Shown: one piece after another, positions 46,665-55,118 of the stretch
Position numbering within the stretch: position 1 is the stretch's first letter
Layout: every line of letters starts with the position of its first letter
Assembly: GCF_019222765.1 (NCBI RefSeq)
Contig: NZ_CP078145.1
Span: 4,464,001-4,528,000 of the forward strand
Source of the DNA: Nocardia iowensis
Lineage (GTDB): Bacteria > Actinomycetota > Actinomycetes > Mycobacteriales > Mycobacteriaceae
Reading direction: 5' to 3'
DNA: 64,000 nucleotides
Made by a program: the position numbers and the translations under genes
Notes under the pieces: model-generated
Seen by the model: only the letters and a program-made list of their open reading frames with translations
Databases searched by the model: none
What the model was told of the DNA's origin: nothing

Positions 46665-47144
46665 ATGCGTTTCGACGGCGCACGATTTGCCACCCTGGTC
46701 GCCGGGGGCCTCCTGCTCGGCGCGAACCAGCCCGTAGCCTTCGCCGCTCCCACCTCGCCACAACTGACGATCAAACTCGTCGCCGAAGGCAAACTCGTCG
46801 CCGACTATTCCGCGGTCTTCAGAATGACCGTCGCCAACAGCGAACTCGCAGGGCCCACCACCGGCACGATCAACACCTCACAGACCTACCCCGACGGGCT
46901 CGCCCCGACGAGCGCCAATGGCGACGGCTGGACCTGCGCCATCGCCGGCCAAGTGGTCAGCTGCCACCGCCCCGCCAAGGACACCGACACCCTCGACCCC
47001 GGCAAGTCATACCCCCCGGTCACGGTGTCGGTGGACATCGATAGTCACGCAGCCGAACAGAGCCCCGTCACCTTCTACGTCGAAACCCCCGACGGTGCCA
47101 AAACTCCGTCCTCGAAGGTCTTCATCATCGCACCGCCCACCTGA
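46665..47144 (+). CDS. Secreted protein with DUF11-like beta domain
   Basis: A 159-residue exported protein. The signal peptide is MRFDGARFATLVAGGLLLGA with cleavage near AFAAP. The mature part has VFRMTVANSELAGPTTG, GDGWTCAIAGQVVSCHRP and VTVSVDIDSHA, which recalls the DUF11/conserved-repeat beta domain where two cysteines bracket a short strand pair. The function is unknown, likely in the cell envelope. ATG 46653 is an alternative start, but GGGAA sits better for 46665. Confidence 0.75.
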   Translation: MRFDGARFATLVAGGLLLGANQPVAFAAPTSPQLTIKLVAEGKLVADYSAVFRMTVANSELAGPTTGTINTSQTYPDGLAPTSANGDGWTCAIAGQVVSCHRPAKDTDTLDPGKSYPPVTVSVDIDSHAAEQSPVTFYVETPDGAKTPSSKVFIIAPPT

Positions 47145-47523
47145 CGGAAAGCCCACCCAACCGCGCTCACCGCAAGCCGCTATTGATATGGCGGCCCAAC
47201 CGATTTCAACGAGGGGTTGCGACCGGCTGGTGGCGCTTGGGGTGGTCGGGTCAGCGTCCGTGGGAGTCGTATCTAGTCTCCGGCGAGGACCGTGCTGACC
47301 TGGCCCCGGCGCGCCAGCCACGGGGGCGGGATCACCTGCGGTCGGCGTTTGCCGGTGGCCGCGCAGGGCCGTATCGGCCTGGGCGGGTAGCCGGTCCGCC
47401 ACGCTGTCGATCCGCTTGAGCGGCGAACGGACAGGGTTGTGGCGACACGCTGGCTTGGGCGCCGTGAAGTCCCGTTCGGTGCTGGCAGCAGGGGTGCGGC
47501 CGGAGCGGATAGGCGCTCCTACC
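47145..47523. other. 379-bp intergenic region
   Basis: I find no gene or recognisable repeat here. Open frames on both strands look random in composition. Confidence 0.5.
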
Positions 47524-47566
47524 TTGACGCGCCAAGGCTGGCGGGCTACCTTGGATGCTCAAGGTA
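47524..47566 (+). promoter_or_regulatory. Promoter and overlapping palindrome of the hydrolase gene
   Basis: TTGACG (47524-47529), 17 bp, TACCTT (47547-47552) fits a sigma-70-type promoter. TACCTTG-N6-CAAGGTA (47547-47566) is a perfect 7-bp inverted repeat covering the -10 element and start site, a classic repressor position. Confidence 0.6.
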
Positions 47567-47581
47567 AGAAGGGTGGGGGAC

Positions 47582-48460
47582 GTGCGAGGACAATCGACGG
47601 TTCCGGCGATGGCCGAGTTGGCGGCGACACTGGGCGTCACGATCGACGACGCGGCGCCGCCTCGCGAGTTCCGCTTCTCCCATGCGGGCTGCGGTCTGCA
47701 TGGATTCGACTGGGGCGGAACGGGATTCCCAGTATTCCTGCTGCACGGCGGCAGGCTGAGCGCGCACACATGGGATTTCGTCTGCCTCGGCCTGCGCGGT
47801 GCCGCCCGACTGATCGCGCTGGATCTGCGCGGTCACGGTGACAGCGACTGGTCACACGACTACGAAATCGACACTCTGGCCGCCGATGTCGTCGCCGCGG
47901 CCGACCACTTCGGCTTCGATCGGGTCCGGCTCGTTGGCATGTCCCTTGGGGGCGTGGTCGCGGCTACCGTCGCCGATTCGCGGCCCGACCTGGTGGAGCG
48001 GGTGGCGCTCATCGATGTCGCACCCGGCGCCGACTTCGAGAGCACCCGGCGAATGCGGGAATTCATCAGCGAACTCGGCCCGGTGCGAGAACTCGAGACG
48101 GTGGTGGAGACCGCGATGCGGATCAATCCCCGCGCCAACCGCGAGACGGTCCGCTACCGCATGAGCACACTGTTTCGTCTTGTGCCCGACGGTGATTGGG
48201 TGCCGAAGGCCGATCCGTGCCCACCCGACTACCCGGCCATTCTCGCGGCCATCACCCGGCTGCCCGCCCAGCTGACCGAAGTGCCGGTGCTGCTGGTCCG
48301 CGGCGAACGCAGCAGAGTGGTCCCTCAGGCAACCGCCGAACGCCTCGTCGGCCGCATCCCCTACGGCGAACTCGTGGTCATACCGGACGCGGGGCACAAC
48401 GTCCAAGAGGACAATCCGGCCGCGCTGATCACCGCATTACACACCTTCCTGACACGCTGA
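47582..48460 (+). CDS. Alpha/beta hydrolase
   Basis: A 292-residue alpha/beta-fold hydrolase. The oxyanion motif FLLHGG, the nucleophile elbow GMSLGG (Ser) and a C-terminal VIPDAGHNVQEDNP with the catalytic His are present, and the acidic member is probably in LLVRGERSRVV. It could be an esterase, epoxide hydrolase or C-C hydrolase; the substrate is not deducible. GTG 47582 is preceded by AAGAAGG. A promoter with an overlapping palindrome lies just upstream. Confidence 0.88.
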   Translation: MRGQSTVPAMAELAATLGVTIDDAAPPREFRFSHAGCGLHGFDWGGTGFPVFLLHGGRLSAHTWDFVCLGLRGAARLIALDLRGHGDSDWSHDYEIDTLAADVVAAADHFGFDRVRLVGMSLGGVVAATVADSRPDLVERVALIDVAPGADFESTRRMREFISELGPVRELETVVETAMRINPRANRETVRYRMSTLFRLVPDGDWVPKADPCPPDYPAILAAITRLPAQLTEVPVLLVRGERSRVVPQATAERLVGRIPYGELVVIPDAGHNVQEDNPAALITALHTFLTR

Positions 48461-48667
48461 CCGTGGCCCAGCAGTAGCCCGAGCGTCCCCAGCGGCTCCG
48501 ACAGAAGCGATCCATCACGCCATGGCTGAACAAAATCGGCGGTCCGCTCAGCGAAACGACTCGTGAGGGCCACGGTGCTGGTCTGCCACACTGACCAGCA
48601 CCGCGAGGTCGCAGATCCATGGGAGGTACTGCGCCCGGGAACTGATGACCTAGCAAGGAGAGCTTGG

Positions 48668-49423
48668 ATGGCAATCAGGGAGCAGTCCACAGATCCGGCG
48701 ATTGCGGCTGTGCTGGCCGAACACGCGGCGGGAGGCGATGGCGTTTTCGGTGCGGGCGGCCAACACGGACGCGGCGTCGTCGGCACCAGCTCCGACCACA
48801 CCGCCGTCGAGGGCAACACCGAGAACGGAATCGGTGTCCTCGGCACAGGCGGCCAACGGGGACGCGGCGTGGTCGGCACCGCGACCAACGCCACCGCGGT
48901 CGAAGGGTACAGCGAACGCGGAGTTGGTATCTGGGGCAGGGGCACACCGGCCGGGCACTTCGAAGGCGACGTCAGAGTTACCGGAACGGTGACCGCCACC
49001 GATCTCATTCTGGCGGGCGGCGACTGCGCCGAGGATTTCGACACGGCAGGTTCGGATTTCGCGCCCGGTAGCGTGCTGGTGATCGATCCGAGCGGCGGGT
49101 TACGGCCGAGCGATCAGCCCTACGACCGGCGAGTGGCCGGCGTCGTATCGGGTGCGGGCAACCTACGGCCGGGCATCGTGCTGGACCGTGCCGGAGCAGA
49201 CAGCGAACGAGTGACGGTCGCGCTCAACGGCAAGACCTTTTGCATGGTCGATGCCGACCACGGGGCCGTCGAGGTGGGTGATCTCCTGACCACCTCGCCG
49301 ACACCGGGATACGCCATGAAAGCTGATGACCCGACGCGGTCTTTCGGCGCCGTCATAGGCAAAGCACTACAAGGATGTGCCGACGGCCGCGGTTTGATAC
49401 CGATCCTCGTCTCACTCCAGTAA
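48668..49423 (+). CDS. Gly-rich repeat protein with trimer-type C-terminal domain
   Basis: A 251-residue protein. Residues about 22-95 hold two imperfect repeats (GGDGVFGAGGQHGRGVVGTS, TAVEGNTENGIGVLGTGGQR and so on) with the G-V-x-G pattern of beta-helical tail-fibre-like proteins. The C-terminal half (CAEDFDTAG, YDRRVAGVVSGAG, VEVGDLLTTSPTPGYAMKA, RGLIPILVSLQ) is a conserved module I have seen attached to various repeats but cannot name. AAGGAGAG precedes ATG 48668. The function is unknown; assembly on a surface or phage-like structure is one guess. Confidence 0.8.
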   Translation: MAIREQSTDPAIAAVLAEHAAGGDGVFGAGGQHGRGVVGTSSDHTAVEGNTENGIGVLGTGGQRGRGVVGTATNATAVEGYSERGVGIWGRGTPAGHFEGDVRVTGTVTATDLILAGGDCAEDFDTAGSDFAPGSVLVIDPSGGLRPSDQPYDRRVAGVVSGAGNLRPGIVLDRAGADSERVTVALNGKTFCMVDADHGAVEVGDLLTTSPTPGYAMKADDPTRSFGAVIGKALQGCADGRGLIPILVSLQ

Positions 49424-49454
49424 GGCTGCATGGTGATGCCGCGCGGCCTCCCCG

Positions 49455-49709
49455 TCAGGCCTGGTCCCGTGCCCGGCGGCCAGTGATTGCCGACTCGGCG
49501 AGATGTGCTTGTACGAACGGGATTACGGTCGTGTCGAAGCCCTGCTCACCGGTCAGTACCGGGTGCACGTCGACCTCGAACACCACCCCGCCGTTCTCGG
49601 CGGCGATGTCGACGCCGCCGAACGGCATTGGGCTCTCTTCCCATAACAGGCAAAGGCTGGCCCCGGATGAGGGGAGGTCGATCGACAACCGTCGCCCAGC
49701 GCGTGGCAT
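49455..49709 (-). pseudogene. C-terminal remnant of an ATP-grasp protein
   Basis: The minus strand encodes MPFGGVDIAAENGGVVFEVD followed by HPVLTGEQGFDTTVIPFVQAHLAES before a stop. FGGVDI and a metal-binding E-V-D/N stretch are the hallmark of the end of an ATP-grasp domain. The ATP-binding two thirds are missing, so it is a fragment. The rest of the 506-bp gap (49424-49929) shows no gene. Confidence 0.5.
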
Positions 49710-49929
49710 GACCTCGCTGCCCTTTTACGTACATCACCTCACCGCCTGGCTGCTACGCCGAATGTCGCGGCGCCACAGCGCATTCACCGGAATGCGGCGT
49801 TTGTCGGTGAGGTAGAGGCATCATCGGACGTTCATCTCGGTAGGCAGCTGCCGACGCGTCGCACCTCGACACCGCTACTCCCACTCCTGAGCAGGGCCTC
49901 GCACCCGACGGCCCGATGAGCGGCCTCGG

Positions 49930-50363
49930 TCAATCGTTGATGTTTCCGGCGATCTCCACGCCCGCCTTTTGAAGTTCGTCCAGGGCCCGTTCGATACTCG
50001 CGGGGGAGACACCGGCGGACAGGTCCACGAGTACCCGGGTGTCGAACCCCGCGGTGCGGGCATCCATTGCGGTGGCGCGAACGCAGTGGTCGGTGGCGAT
50101 GCCGCAGACATCGACGGTATCAATTCCCTTGCTGCGCAACCACTTCGCGAGACCGATGCCGTCTTTGGTGGCGCCTTCGAATCCGGAGTAGGCGGCGGCG
50201 TAGGCGCCTTTGAAGAAGACCTCGTCGATCGGCGCGGTGTCCAGGTTCGGGTGGAAGTCGGCGCCGGGGGTATCGACCCGGCAATGCGGCGGCCACGTAC
50301 GGCCACCGAACCGCCCTCGCAGAAGTCGTTCTGTACGTCGACGATGATGAGAGCTCTGCTCAT
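49930..50363 (-). pseudogene. pncA: Broken nicotinamidase/pyrazinamidase gene
   Basis: The frame opens with MSRALIIVDVQNDFCEGGSV (catalytic Asp) at 50363, then at about 50295 jumps without its middle part into another frame reading WPPHC, VDTPGADFHPNLD, FFKGAY, and finally VCGIATDHCVRAT with the catalytic Cys, ending at 49930. About 45-50 residues that normally hold the metal-binding Asp and His residues (D49, H51, H57 in M. tuberculosis numbering) are gone, and the length lost is not a multiple of three. It should make no active enzyme. Confidence 0.8.
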
Positions 50364-50599
50364 GACGCCTCCACGAGATCGGTCCCGCAACGGTTTTCGG
50401 CTAGCAGTTATTGTAGGTTGCTATCACCAGCATCCACCGCCGAACGCACCAACGGGCATCCGCGCTCCTCTCGCCAGGCTGCTCCGCCCAGCCGCCGAGC
50501 TCATTCACTCATCGGTGACCAGAGTCCGCCGACACCAACATCCGCTGTTGTGGCCCAGTTGTGTGAAACGCCAATCATCCAGTCCACGAACTCCATAGC

Positions 50600-51085
50600 T
50601 CAGCCCGGGCGGAGATGTGTGACCGGCAGGCCGTGCTCGGCGCGCAGGCGCTCGGCCACGAGGCAGCGGTGGCATGCGTCCGGATCGCGCTCGACGCAGA
50701 AAAGGGCGGTCGCCGAGTCGCCCGGAAGCTCGGCTGCGAGCGCGCCGAGGTCGAACGGGTCGAGGACTTCACGGGTGTAGCGCTCGGCGTACTCGGGCGC
50801 CAGCGCGATGCGGTTGCGTTTGCCCACGCCGTGGCGGTCGTCCTCGCGGTACTGGAGCTGGCGCAGCTCGGTCGTCGGCGCCAGCTCCTTCACATGCCGG
50901 TAGCCGATGTCCGCCTCGGCCAGCGCGTGCTGGAGCCGCGCCGAATTCGCCCAGGAGTACTCGGGGCCCCGAACGCCGCGGCGCTGGCGGAGGTCGAGCA
51001 GCAACCCCACGCCCCTGCCGGTGAGCTTCTCGAGGAAGGAGTCGACCGTGAAGCCGTAGACGCCGATCGTCGCGATGCGCGTCAT
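50600..51085 (-). CDS. DUF488 protein
   Basis: A 161-residue protein of the DUF488 family. It has TIGVYGFTVDSFLEKL at the N-terminus, LLLDLRQRRG with the conserved Arg/Asp region, and FCVERDPDACHRCLVAERL near the C-terminus, where the Cys-His block is diagnostic. DUF488 proteins are small and widespread; no reaction is established. It stands alone. Confidence 0.88.
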   Translation of the reverse strand: MTRIATIGVYGFTVDSFLEKLTGRGVGLLLDLRQRRGVRGPEYSWANSARLQHALAEADIGYRHVKELAPTTELRQLQYREDDRHGVGKRNRIALAPEYAERYTREVLDPFDLGALAAELPGDSATALFCVERDPDACHRCLVAERLRAEHGLPVTHLRPG

Positions 51086-51221
51086 CGCAGCACCCGGCCG
51101 ACTCGGTGGCGCGGCAGGACGCCGAGCCCATGTCCGAGGCGTTCACCGAAAGCGGCGCGGCGCACGTCTACCCGCCGCCGCACGGCGGTGGGCTCGGTCG
51201 CGCCGGCCCACCGCCGCCCGG

Positions 51222-51575
51222 CTACGGCACGAGTGCTGGCTGGTCCGCGGCCCACAGCCACGACCCGTCCGGCTGGCGACGGGCGATCTCGACGACCACC
51301 TCGCCGGTGGGCAGTGTGGACGCCGTCAGTGCCAGGTCGCCGCTCACCAGCGCTGGATGCTGCTTACCGAGCGAGAGCACCGGTGCGGCCGCGACGAACT
51401 GCTCGTACACCTTGCGGATCTCCGCATGTCCGGTCGCGAGGTTCCCCGGTGGGAACGCCAGCACGGCATCCGGCTCGTACAACGCCACCAGCCCGTCGAC
51501 GTCGCCCGCGTTGGCGCGCTCGATGAAATACCTGCTCAGGTCGTTCGGCTCAGTGGCCACTTTCTTGTTCGTCAT
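51222..51575 (-). CDS. SnoaL/DUF4440-type NTF2-fold protein
   Basis: A 117-residue NTF2-fold protein of the SgcJ/EcaC type. Features are YFIERANAGDVDGLVALYEP, FPPGNLATGHAEIRKVYEQF and a beta half ending RRQPDGSWLWAADQP. Many are small ligand-binding or isomerase-like proteins of unknown substrate. It diverges from a WYL-domain regulator across a palindrome, so it is probably that regulator's target. Confidence 0.87.
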   Translation of the reverse strand: MTNKKVATEPNDLSRYFIERANAGDVDGLVALYEPDAVLAFPPGNLATGHAEIRKVYEQFVAAAPVLSLGKQHPALVSGDLALTASTLPTGEVVVEIARRQPDGSWLWAADQPALVP

Positions 51576-51597
51576 ACTGATAAGGCTCTCAACGAAT

Positions 51598-51616
51598 CAC
51601 GACATCTTGTGTCGTG
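51598..51616. promoter_or_regulatory. Operator between the SnoaL-like and WYL regulator genes
   Basis: CACGACA-TCTTG-TGTCGTG is a perfect inverted repeat with 7-bp arms and a 5-bp centre. It ends 21 bp before the regulator ATG and starts 22 bp from the other gene's start. Confidence 0.65.
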
Positions 51617-51637
51617 TATTTCTGCAAAGGTTTTCGT

Positions 51638-52612
51638 ATGCGCGCCGATCGATTGGTCTCGCTGGTACTGCTGCTGCGCCGGCACGGTCGGCTGTCCGCG
51701 ACCGCGCTGGCCCGCGAGCTGGAGGTATCCACCCGTACCGTGCTGCGCGACATCGAGGCGCTGTCCACGGCCGGCGTCCCGGTCTACGCCGAACGCGGCC
51801 GGCACGGCGGTTTCGCACTCTTGCCCGGTTTTCAGACCGAGCTCACCGGACTGAATCACGACGAGGCACTCGCCCTGCTGGTAGCCGGATCACGGCGCGG
51901 CGCACAGGCATTCGGCCTCGGCTCGGCGCTCGCTTCGGCCATGCGCAAGGTGGTCGACGCGCTGCCCGAAAACTATCGGGCCACCGCGACCGGCGCGGCC
52001 CAGCGATTGCTCATCGACCCGGAGACCGACATCCTCTCGCGCCGCCTGGCCGCCTCGGCGGAGCCCGACACCGTAGTGACCGAGGTCCGGCGCGCAGTGC
52101 TCGCCGGACGCAAGTTGCGCATCCACTACGCGGCGGTGAACCAGGCCCCGAAGTGGCGCACGGTGGACCCGATCGGCCTGGTCACCGTGCGCGACCAGGG
52201 CTACTTGCTGGCCACGAGCTCCGGCGCGGACCGCACCTACCGGCTGTCGCGGATCTTGGCCGCCGAGGAACTCCCCGAACTCGCGCAGCGACCAGACCAG
52301 GTCGACCTGGACCGGGCTTGGCAGGAGCGCAGCACACAGTTCCGGACCGGTGGCGACCAAGTCACCGTGCTCGTCCGGGTGAACCCGGCACGGCGGGAGG
52401 AACTAGTGGGCACCGCGCTGGCCGTCCGCGCCGAAGAGACCGACGCAGACGGTTGGCTGCGGCTCGAGGTGGCCTTCCAAGATCCCAGACACGCCGAATG
52501 GGCACTGTGGCAACTCGCCACGAACGCGGAAGCCCTCGCCCCGCAGTGGTTGCGCACCTCCCTGCGCGACCGCGCCGCCGCGATCGCTACCTGCTACGGA
52601 GTGCCGTCGTGA
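51638..52612 (+). CDS. WYL-domain (YafY-like) transcriptional regulator
   Basis: A 324-residue protein with an N-terminal HTH_11 winged helix (LSATALARELEVSTRTVLRD), the GGF turn in RGRHGGFALL, and a WYL domain (KLRIHYAAVNQAPKWRTVDP then GYLLATSSGADRTYRLSRI) with a C-terminal WCX part. WYL domains bind nucleic acid or small-molecule signals. It probably regulates the divergent SnoaL-like gene through the palindrome between them. Confidence 0.9.
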   Translation: MRADRLVSLVLLLRRHGRLSATALARELEVSTRTVLRDIEALSTAGVPVYAERGRHGGFALLPGFQTELTGLNHDEALALLVAGSRRGAQAFGLGSALASAMRKVVDALPENYRATATGAAQRLLIDPETDILSRRLAASAEPDTVVTEVRRAVLAGRKLRIHYAAVNQAPKWRTVDPIGLVTVRDQGYLLATSSGADRTYRLSRILAAEELPELAQRPDQVDLDRAWQERSTQFRTGGDQVTVLVRVNPARREELVGTALAVRAEETDADGWLRLEVAFQDPRHAEWALWQLATNAEALAPQWLRTSLRDRAAAIATCYGVPS

Positions 52613-52729
52613 GAGTCGCCGTCTCCCCGCAAACCACCGCCGAAGCCGCATAGCGCCGCCCCATGGGATGGGCTGCAGCACAGCCGATCTCGCCGACCCG
52701 ATCAGCCTCCCCGGCACCGACGGCTAGCG

Positions 52730-53398
52730 TCAGCAGATCCGCCGTGAAGCCCAGTAGGTCTGTGCTACCTGTGTCCGGTCGGCGTCGAAGGTCGTCATCT
52801 TGGGCTTCGCGCAGCCCGCCTCGGTGACGCTGATCGTCGTGTCGTCCGTGAAGGACACGCGCTGTGGGCAAACATTTCCGGCCCCGTCCCACACAAGGGC
52901 CTGTCTGCTGAACAGCCCACCGCGCTCACGAAGCAAGACGCGGCACGAGGCAGGGTTGTTGTAGAGCTTGTACGATTCCGTGACGACTTCGTGGCGCCCG
53001 TCGGAACTCACCTCGGTAGCCACCACCTGGCTGTCCTCGGCAACAAACGAGGCCACGAACATCGAAATGCCCCACACAGGCACCATCCCCATCCCCAGCG
53101 CGATGGCGAGGGCAACCCACCCCGGTGTGCCGCGCCGACCAAGCCACGGCAGGACAAGGAGCACCACGGCGGCCGTCCAGCACGCCGCCAGAGCCCACAC
53201 CGGGATCCAGTCGAATCGATAGAAGCTGTCTGACAGAAACCATGCGGGCACTGCCGCGATTCCTGCCACGAACAGCGCAAGGACAGCGCACCTCCGGATG
53301 ATCCGCCGTCGGCGAAGCATCCGATCCGTCCCGCTGCCCGCCTCGTCCGGCGCGGACAACTGGTCTTCGGTCGTCCTATCGGTCAATGGCCTGCCCAC
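52730..53398 (-). CDS. Membrane protein of unknown function
   Basis: A protein of about 222 residues with three hydrophobic segments (AVLALFVAGIAAVPAWF, VWALAACWTAAVVLLVL, WVALAIALGMGMVPVWGIS) followed by a C-terminal domain of some 90 residues with four cysteines that is probably outside the membrane. No family is recognised. The start is uncertain: GTG 53398 is assumed, and ATG 53320 (before a basic RRRRIIRR stretch) is possible. Confidence 0.65.
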   Translation of the reverse strand: MGRPLTDRTTEDQLSAPDEAGSGTDRMLRRRRIIRRCAVLALFVAGIAAVPAWFLSDSFYRFDWIPVWALAACWTAAVVLLVLPWLGRRGTPGWVALAIALGMGMVPVWGISMFVASFVAEDSQVVATEVSSDGRHEVVTESYKLYNNPASCRVLLRERGGLFSRQALVWDGAGNVCPQRVSFTDDTTISVTEAGCAKPKMTTFDADRTQVAQTYWASRRIC

Positions 53399-53524
53399 CT
53401 CGTGCAATCCACATCCGATTCCGTCGGTTCGAGCACCGCGCCAGCCTAACTGACACATGCTCACGCCAGATCTGCTCGGCCACAACCCCTTTCCATAGGA
53501 GACGACGGTACGACAATGTTGACG

Positions 53525-53553
53525 TTGACTACTTTGTAGGCAACGCCTACATT
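53525..53553 (+). promoter_or_regulatory. Promoter with palindromic operator, likely leaderless
   Basis: TTGACT (53525-53530), a 17-bp spacer and TACATT (53548-53553) form a good promoter; transcription would begin near 53560, next to the ATG at 53561. TGTAGGC-AAC-GCCTACA (53535-53551) is a perfect inverted repeat filling the spacer and reaching the -10 element. Confidence 0.65.
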
Positions 53554-53560
53554 GGCGAGT

Positions 53561-54442
53561 ATGACCGATACCCGATGGACATCGAGCGATCTACCTTCCT
53601 TTGCCGGGCGCCGAGTTGTCGTCACCGGTGCCAATAGCGGACTGGGCCTGGTGGTCACCCGGGAACTCGCCCGCGTGGGCGCCCATGTCGTACTCGCCGT
53701 GCGAGACGTCGCGCGCGGTCGCGAGGTGGCCGGAGAGATCGCGGGCGACACCGAAGTCCGCGCCCTCGACCTCGCCGACCTGACCTCGATCCGGCGCTTC
53801 GCCGACGAATGGACCGGCGATATAGACGTCCTGGTGAACAACGCGGGCATCATGCTCGTCCCCGAAATGCGGACGAAGGACGGCTTCGAAAGCCAGATCG
53901 GCACAAACCATTTGGGCCACTTCGCCCTGACGAACCTGCTGTTGCCGCATATCACCGATCGCGTGGTCACCGTGTCTTCGCAGGCTCACCGCCGCGGCAC
54001 CATCGATTTGGACGACCTCAATTGGGAAACCCGTAACTACAGCGCGGCCGACGCGTACGCGCAGTCCAAACTCGCCAATCTCCTGTTCACCCTCGAACTG
54101 CAGCGACGGCTGACGGCAACCGGATCGCTACGCGCGCACAGCGCACACCCCGGCTGGGCCGCGACGAACCTGCAGAGCCATTCGGGCAACCGACTCCTCG
54201 GCAGCGTGATGGCCCTCGGCAACAAACTGCTTGCGCAGGACGCGGCCACCGGTGCGCTGCCCACCCTCTACGCCGCCAGCCAGGACCTACCGCCGGCAAG
54301 TTACGTCGGACCCGACGGCCTGCTCGAATATCGCGGCCACCCGACCCTCGTCGGACGTACCGCCGCGGCAAGCGACACCGAAATGGCGCACCGACTATGG
54401 GAATTGTCCGAGCAGCTGACCCGAGTACCGTCCACCGTCTGA
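53561..54442 (+). CDS. Short-chain dehydrogenase (retinol-dehydrogenase-like)
   Basis: A 293-residue SDR. The cofactor motif is VVVTGANSGLGLVV, NNAGIM follows, and the catalytic region is VSSQAHRRG then YAQSKLANLLF, a pattern of the retinol-dehydrogenase/WWOX-like group where YxxSK is normal. Preference for NADP and the substrate are unknown. It has no clear ribosome site, and its promoter suggests a leaderless message. The TetR at 54469 converges with it and could bind the promoter palindrome. Confidence 0.9.
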   Translation: MTDTRWTSSDLPSFAGRRVVVTGANSGLGLVVTRELARVGAHVVLAVRDVARGREVAGEIAGDTEVRALDLADLTSIRRFADEWTGDIDVLVNNAGIMLVPEMRTKDGFESQIGTNHLGHFALTNLLLPHITDRVVTVSSQAHRRGTIDLDDLNWETRNYSAADAYAQSKLANLLFTLELQRRLTATGSLRAHSAHPGWAATNLQSHSGNRLLGSVMALGNKLLAQDAATGALPTLYAASQDLPPASYVGPDGLLEYRGHPTLVGRTAAASDTEMAHRLWELSEQLTRVPSTV

Positions 54443-54468
54443 CCCCTTGGTGACGGGTCTGCGATACG

Positions 54469-55065
54469 TCAGTCGCGAGGTCGCAGCCCGACCATGAGCT
54501 GGCCAATAGTGTCGGCCAGCAGTTCGTCCAGATTCTCCGCGGCAACGAATCCCGAGCCGACGAACGTGGCGAGACCTTGCAGTGCCGCGACAGCCGGCAT
54601 ACCGATCCGCATCGGATCACCGGCCGCGACCTCCCCTCGCGCCTGCCCCTCGGCAATCGCCGCCATCGGCACCGCGAAGGCCTTCGCCACTGCAGCAGCC
54701 ATCTCTGCGCCCGGATCAGGACTGTGCTTGCGCGCGAACATCACCGCGAGCAACTCCGGATTCTCGATCGCGAACGTCAGATAAGCCCGCGCTATCGCAT
54801 GCAGCCGTTCCGCGAACGTCCCCGCCACCGCGGCACCCTGGTAGACCTCCGCGAGCCGCTCGAAGCCGCTCAACGCCAGCGCATCCAGCAACGCCTGCTT
54901 GTCCCGAAAGTGTCGACTCGGCGCCGCATGACTGACCCCGGCATCCCGAGCAAGCTGCCGCAACGACAGCCCATCCACCCCGGATTCGCGCAGTGTCACC
55001 TCGGCCCGCTGCAACAGTGTCGCGCGCAGGTCGCCGTGGTGATAAGAGCGCGAACGGAAACTCAT
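54469..55065 (-). CDS. TetR-family regulator
   Basis: A 198-residue repressor starting MSFRSRSYHHGDLRATLLQ, with the helix-turn-helix LSLRQLARDAGVSHAAPSRH and a TetR_C_33-type ligand half (FAERLHAIARAYLTFAIENP). A direct repeat lies just upstream of its start, probably its own operator. It follows the DNA ligase gene on the same strand. Confidence 0.92.
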   Translation of the reverse strand: MSFRSRSYHHGDLRATLLQRAEVTLRESGVDGLSLRQLARDAGVSHAAPSRHFRDKQALLDALALSGFERLAEVYQGAAVAGTFAERLHAIARAYLTFAIENPELLAVMFARKHSPDPGAEMAAAVAKAFAVPMAAIAEGQARGEVAAGDPMRIGMPAVAALQGLATFVGSGFVAAENLDELLADTIGQLMVGLRPRD

Positions 55066-55066
55066 C

Positions 55067-55095
55067 GACACAAAGTATCTGTCATGACACAAAGT
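55067..55095. promoter_or_regulatory. Candidate TetR operator: direct repeat plus palindrome
   Basis: GACACAAAGT occurs at 55067-55076 and 55086-55095, 19 bp apart, and TGTCATGACA at 55080-55089 is a perfect palindrome between them. It adjoins the tetR start codon. Confidence 0.5.
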
Positions 55096-55118
55096 GTAGA
55101 GGCGGTGGCAGGCTGGCA

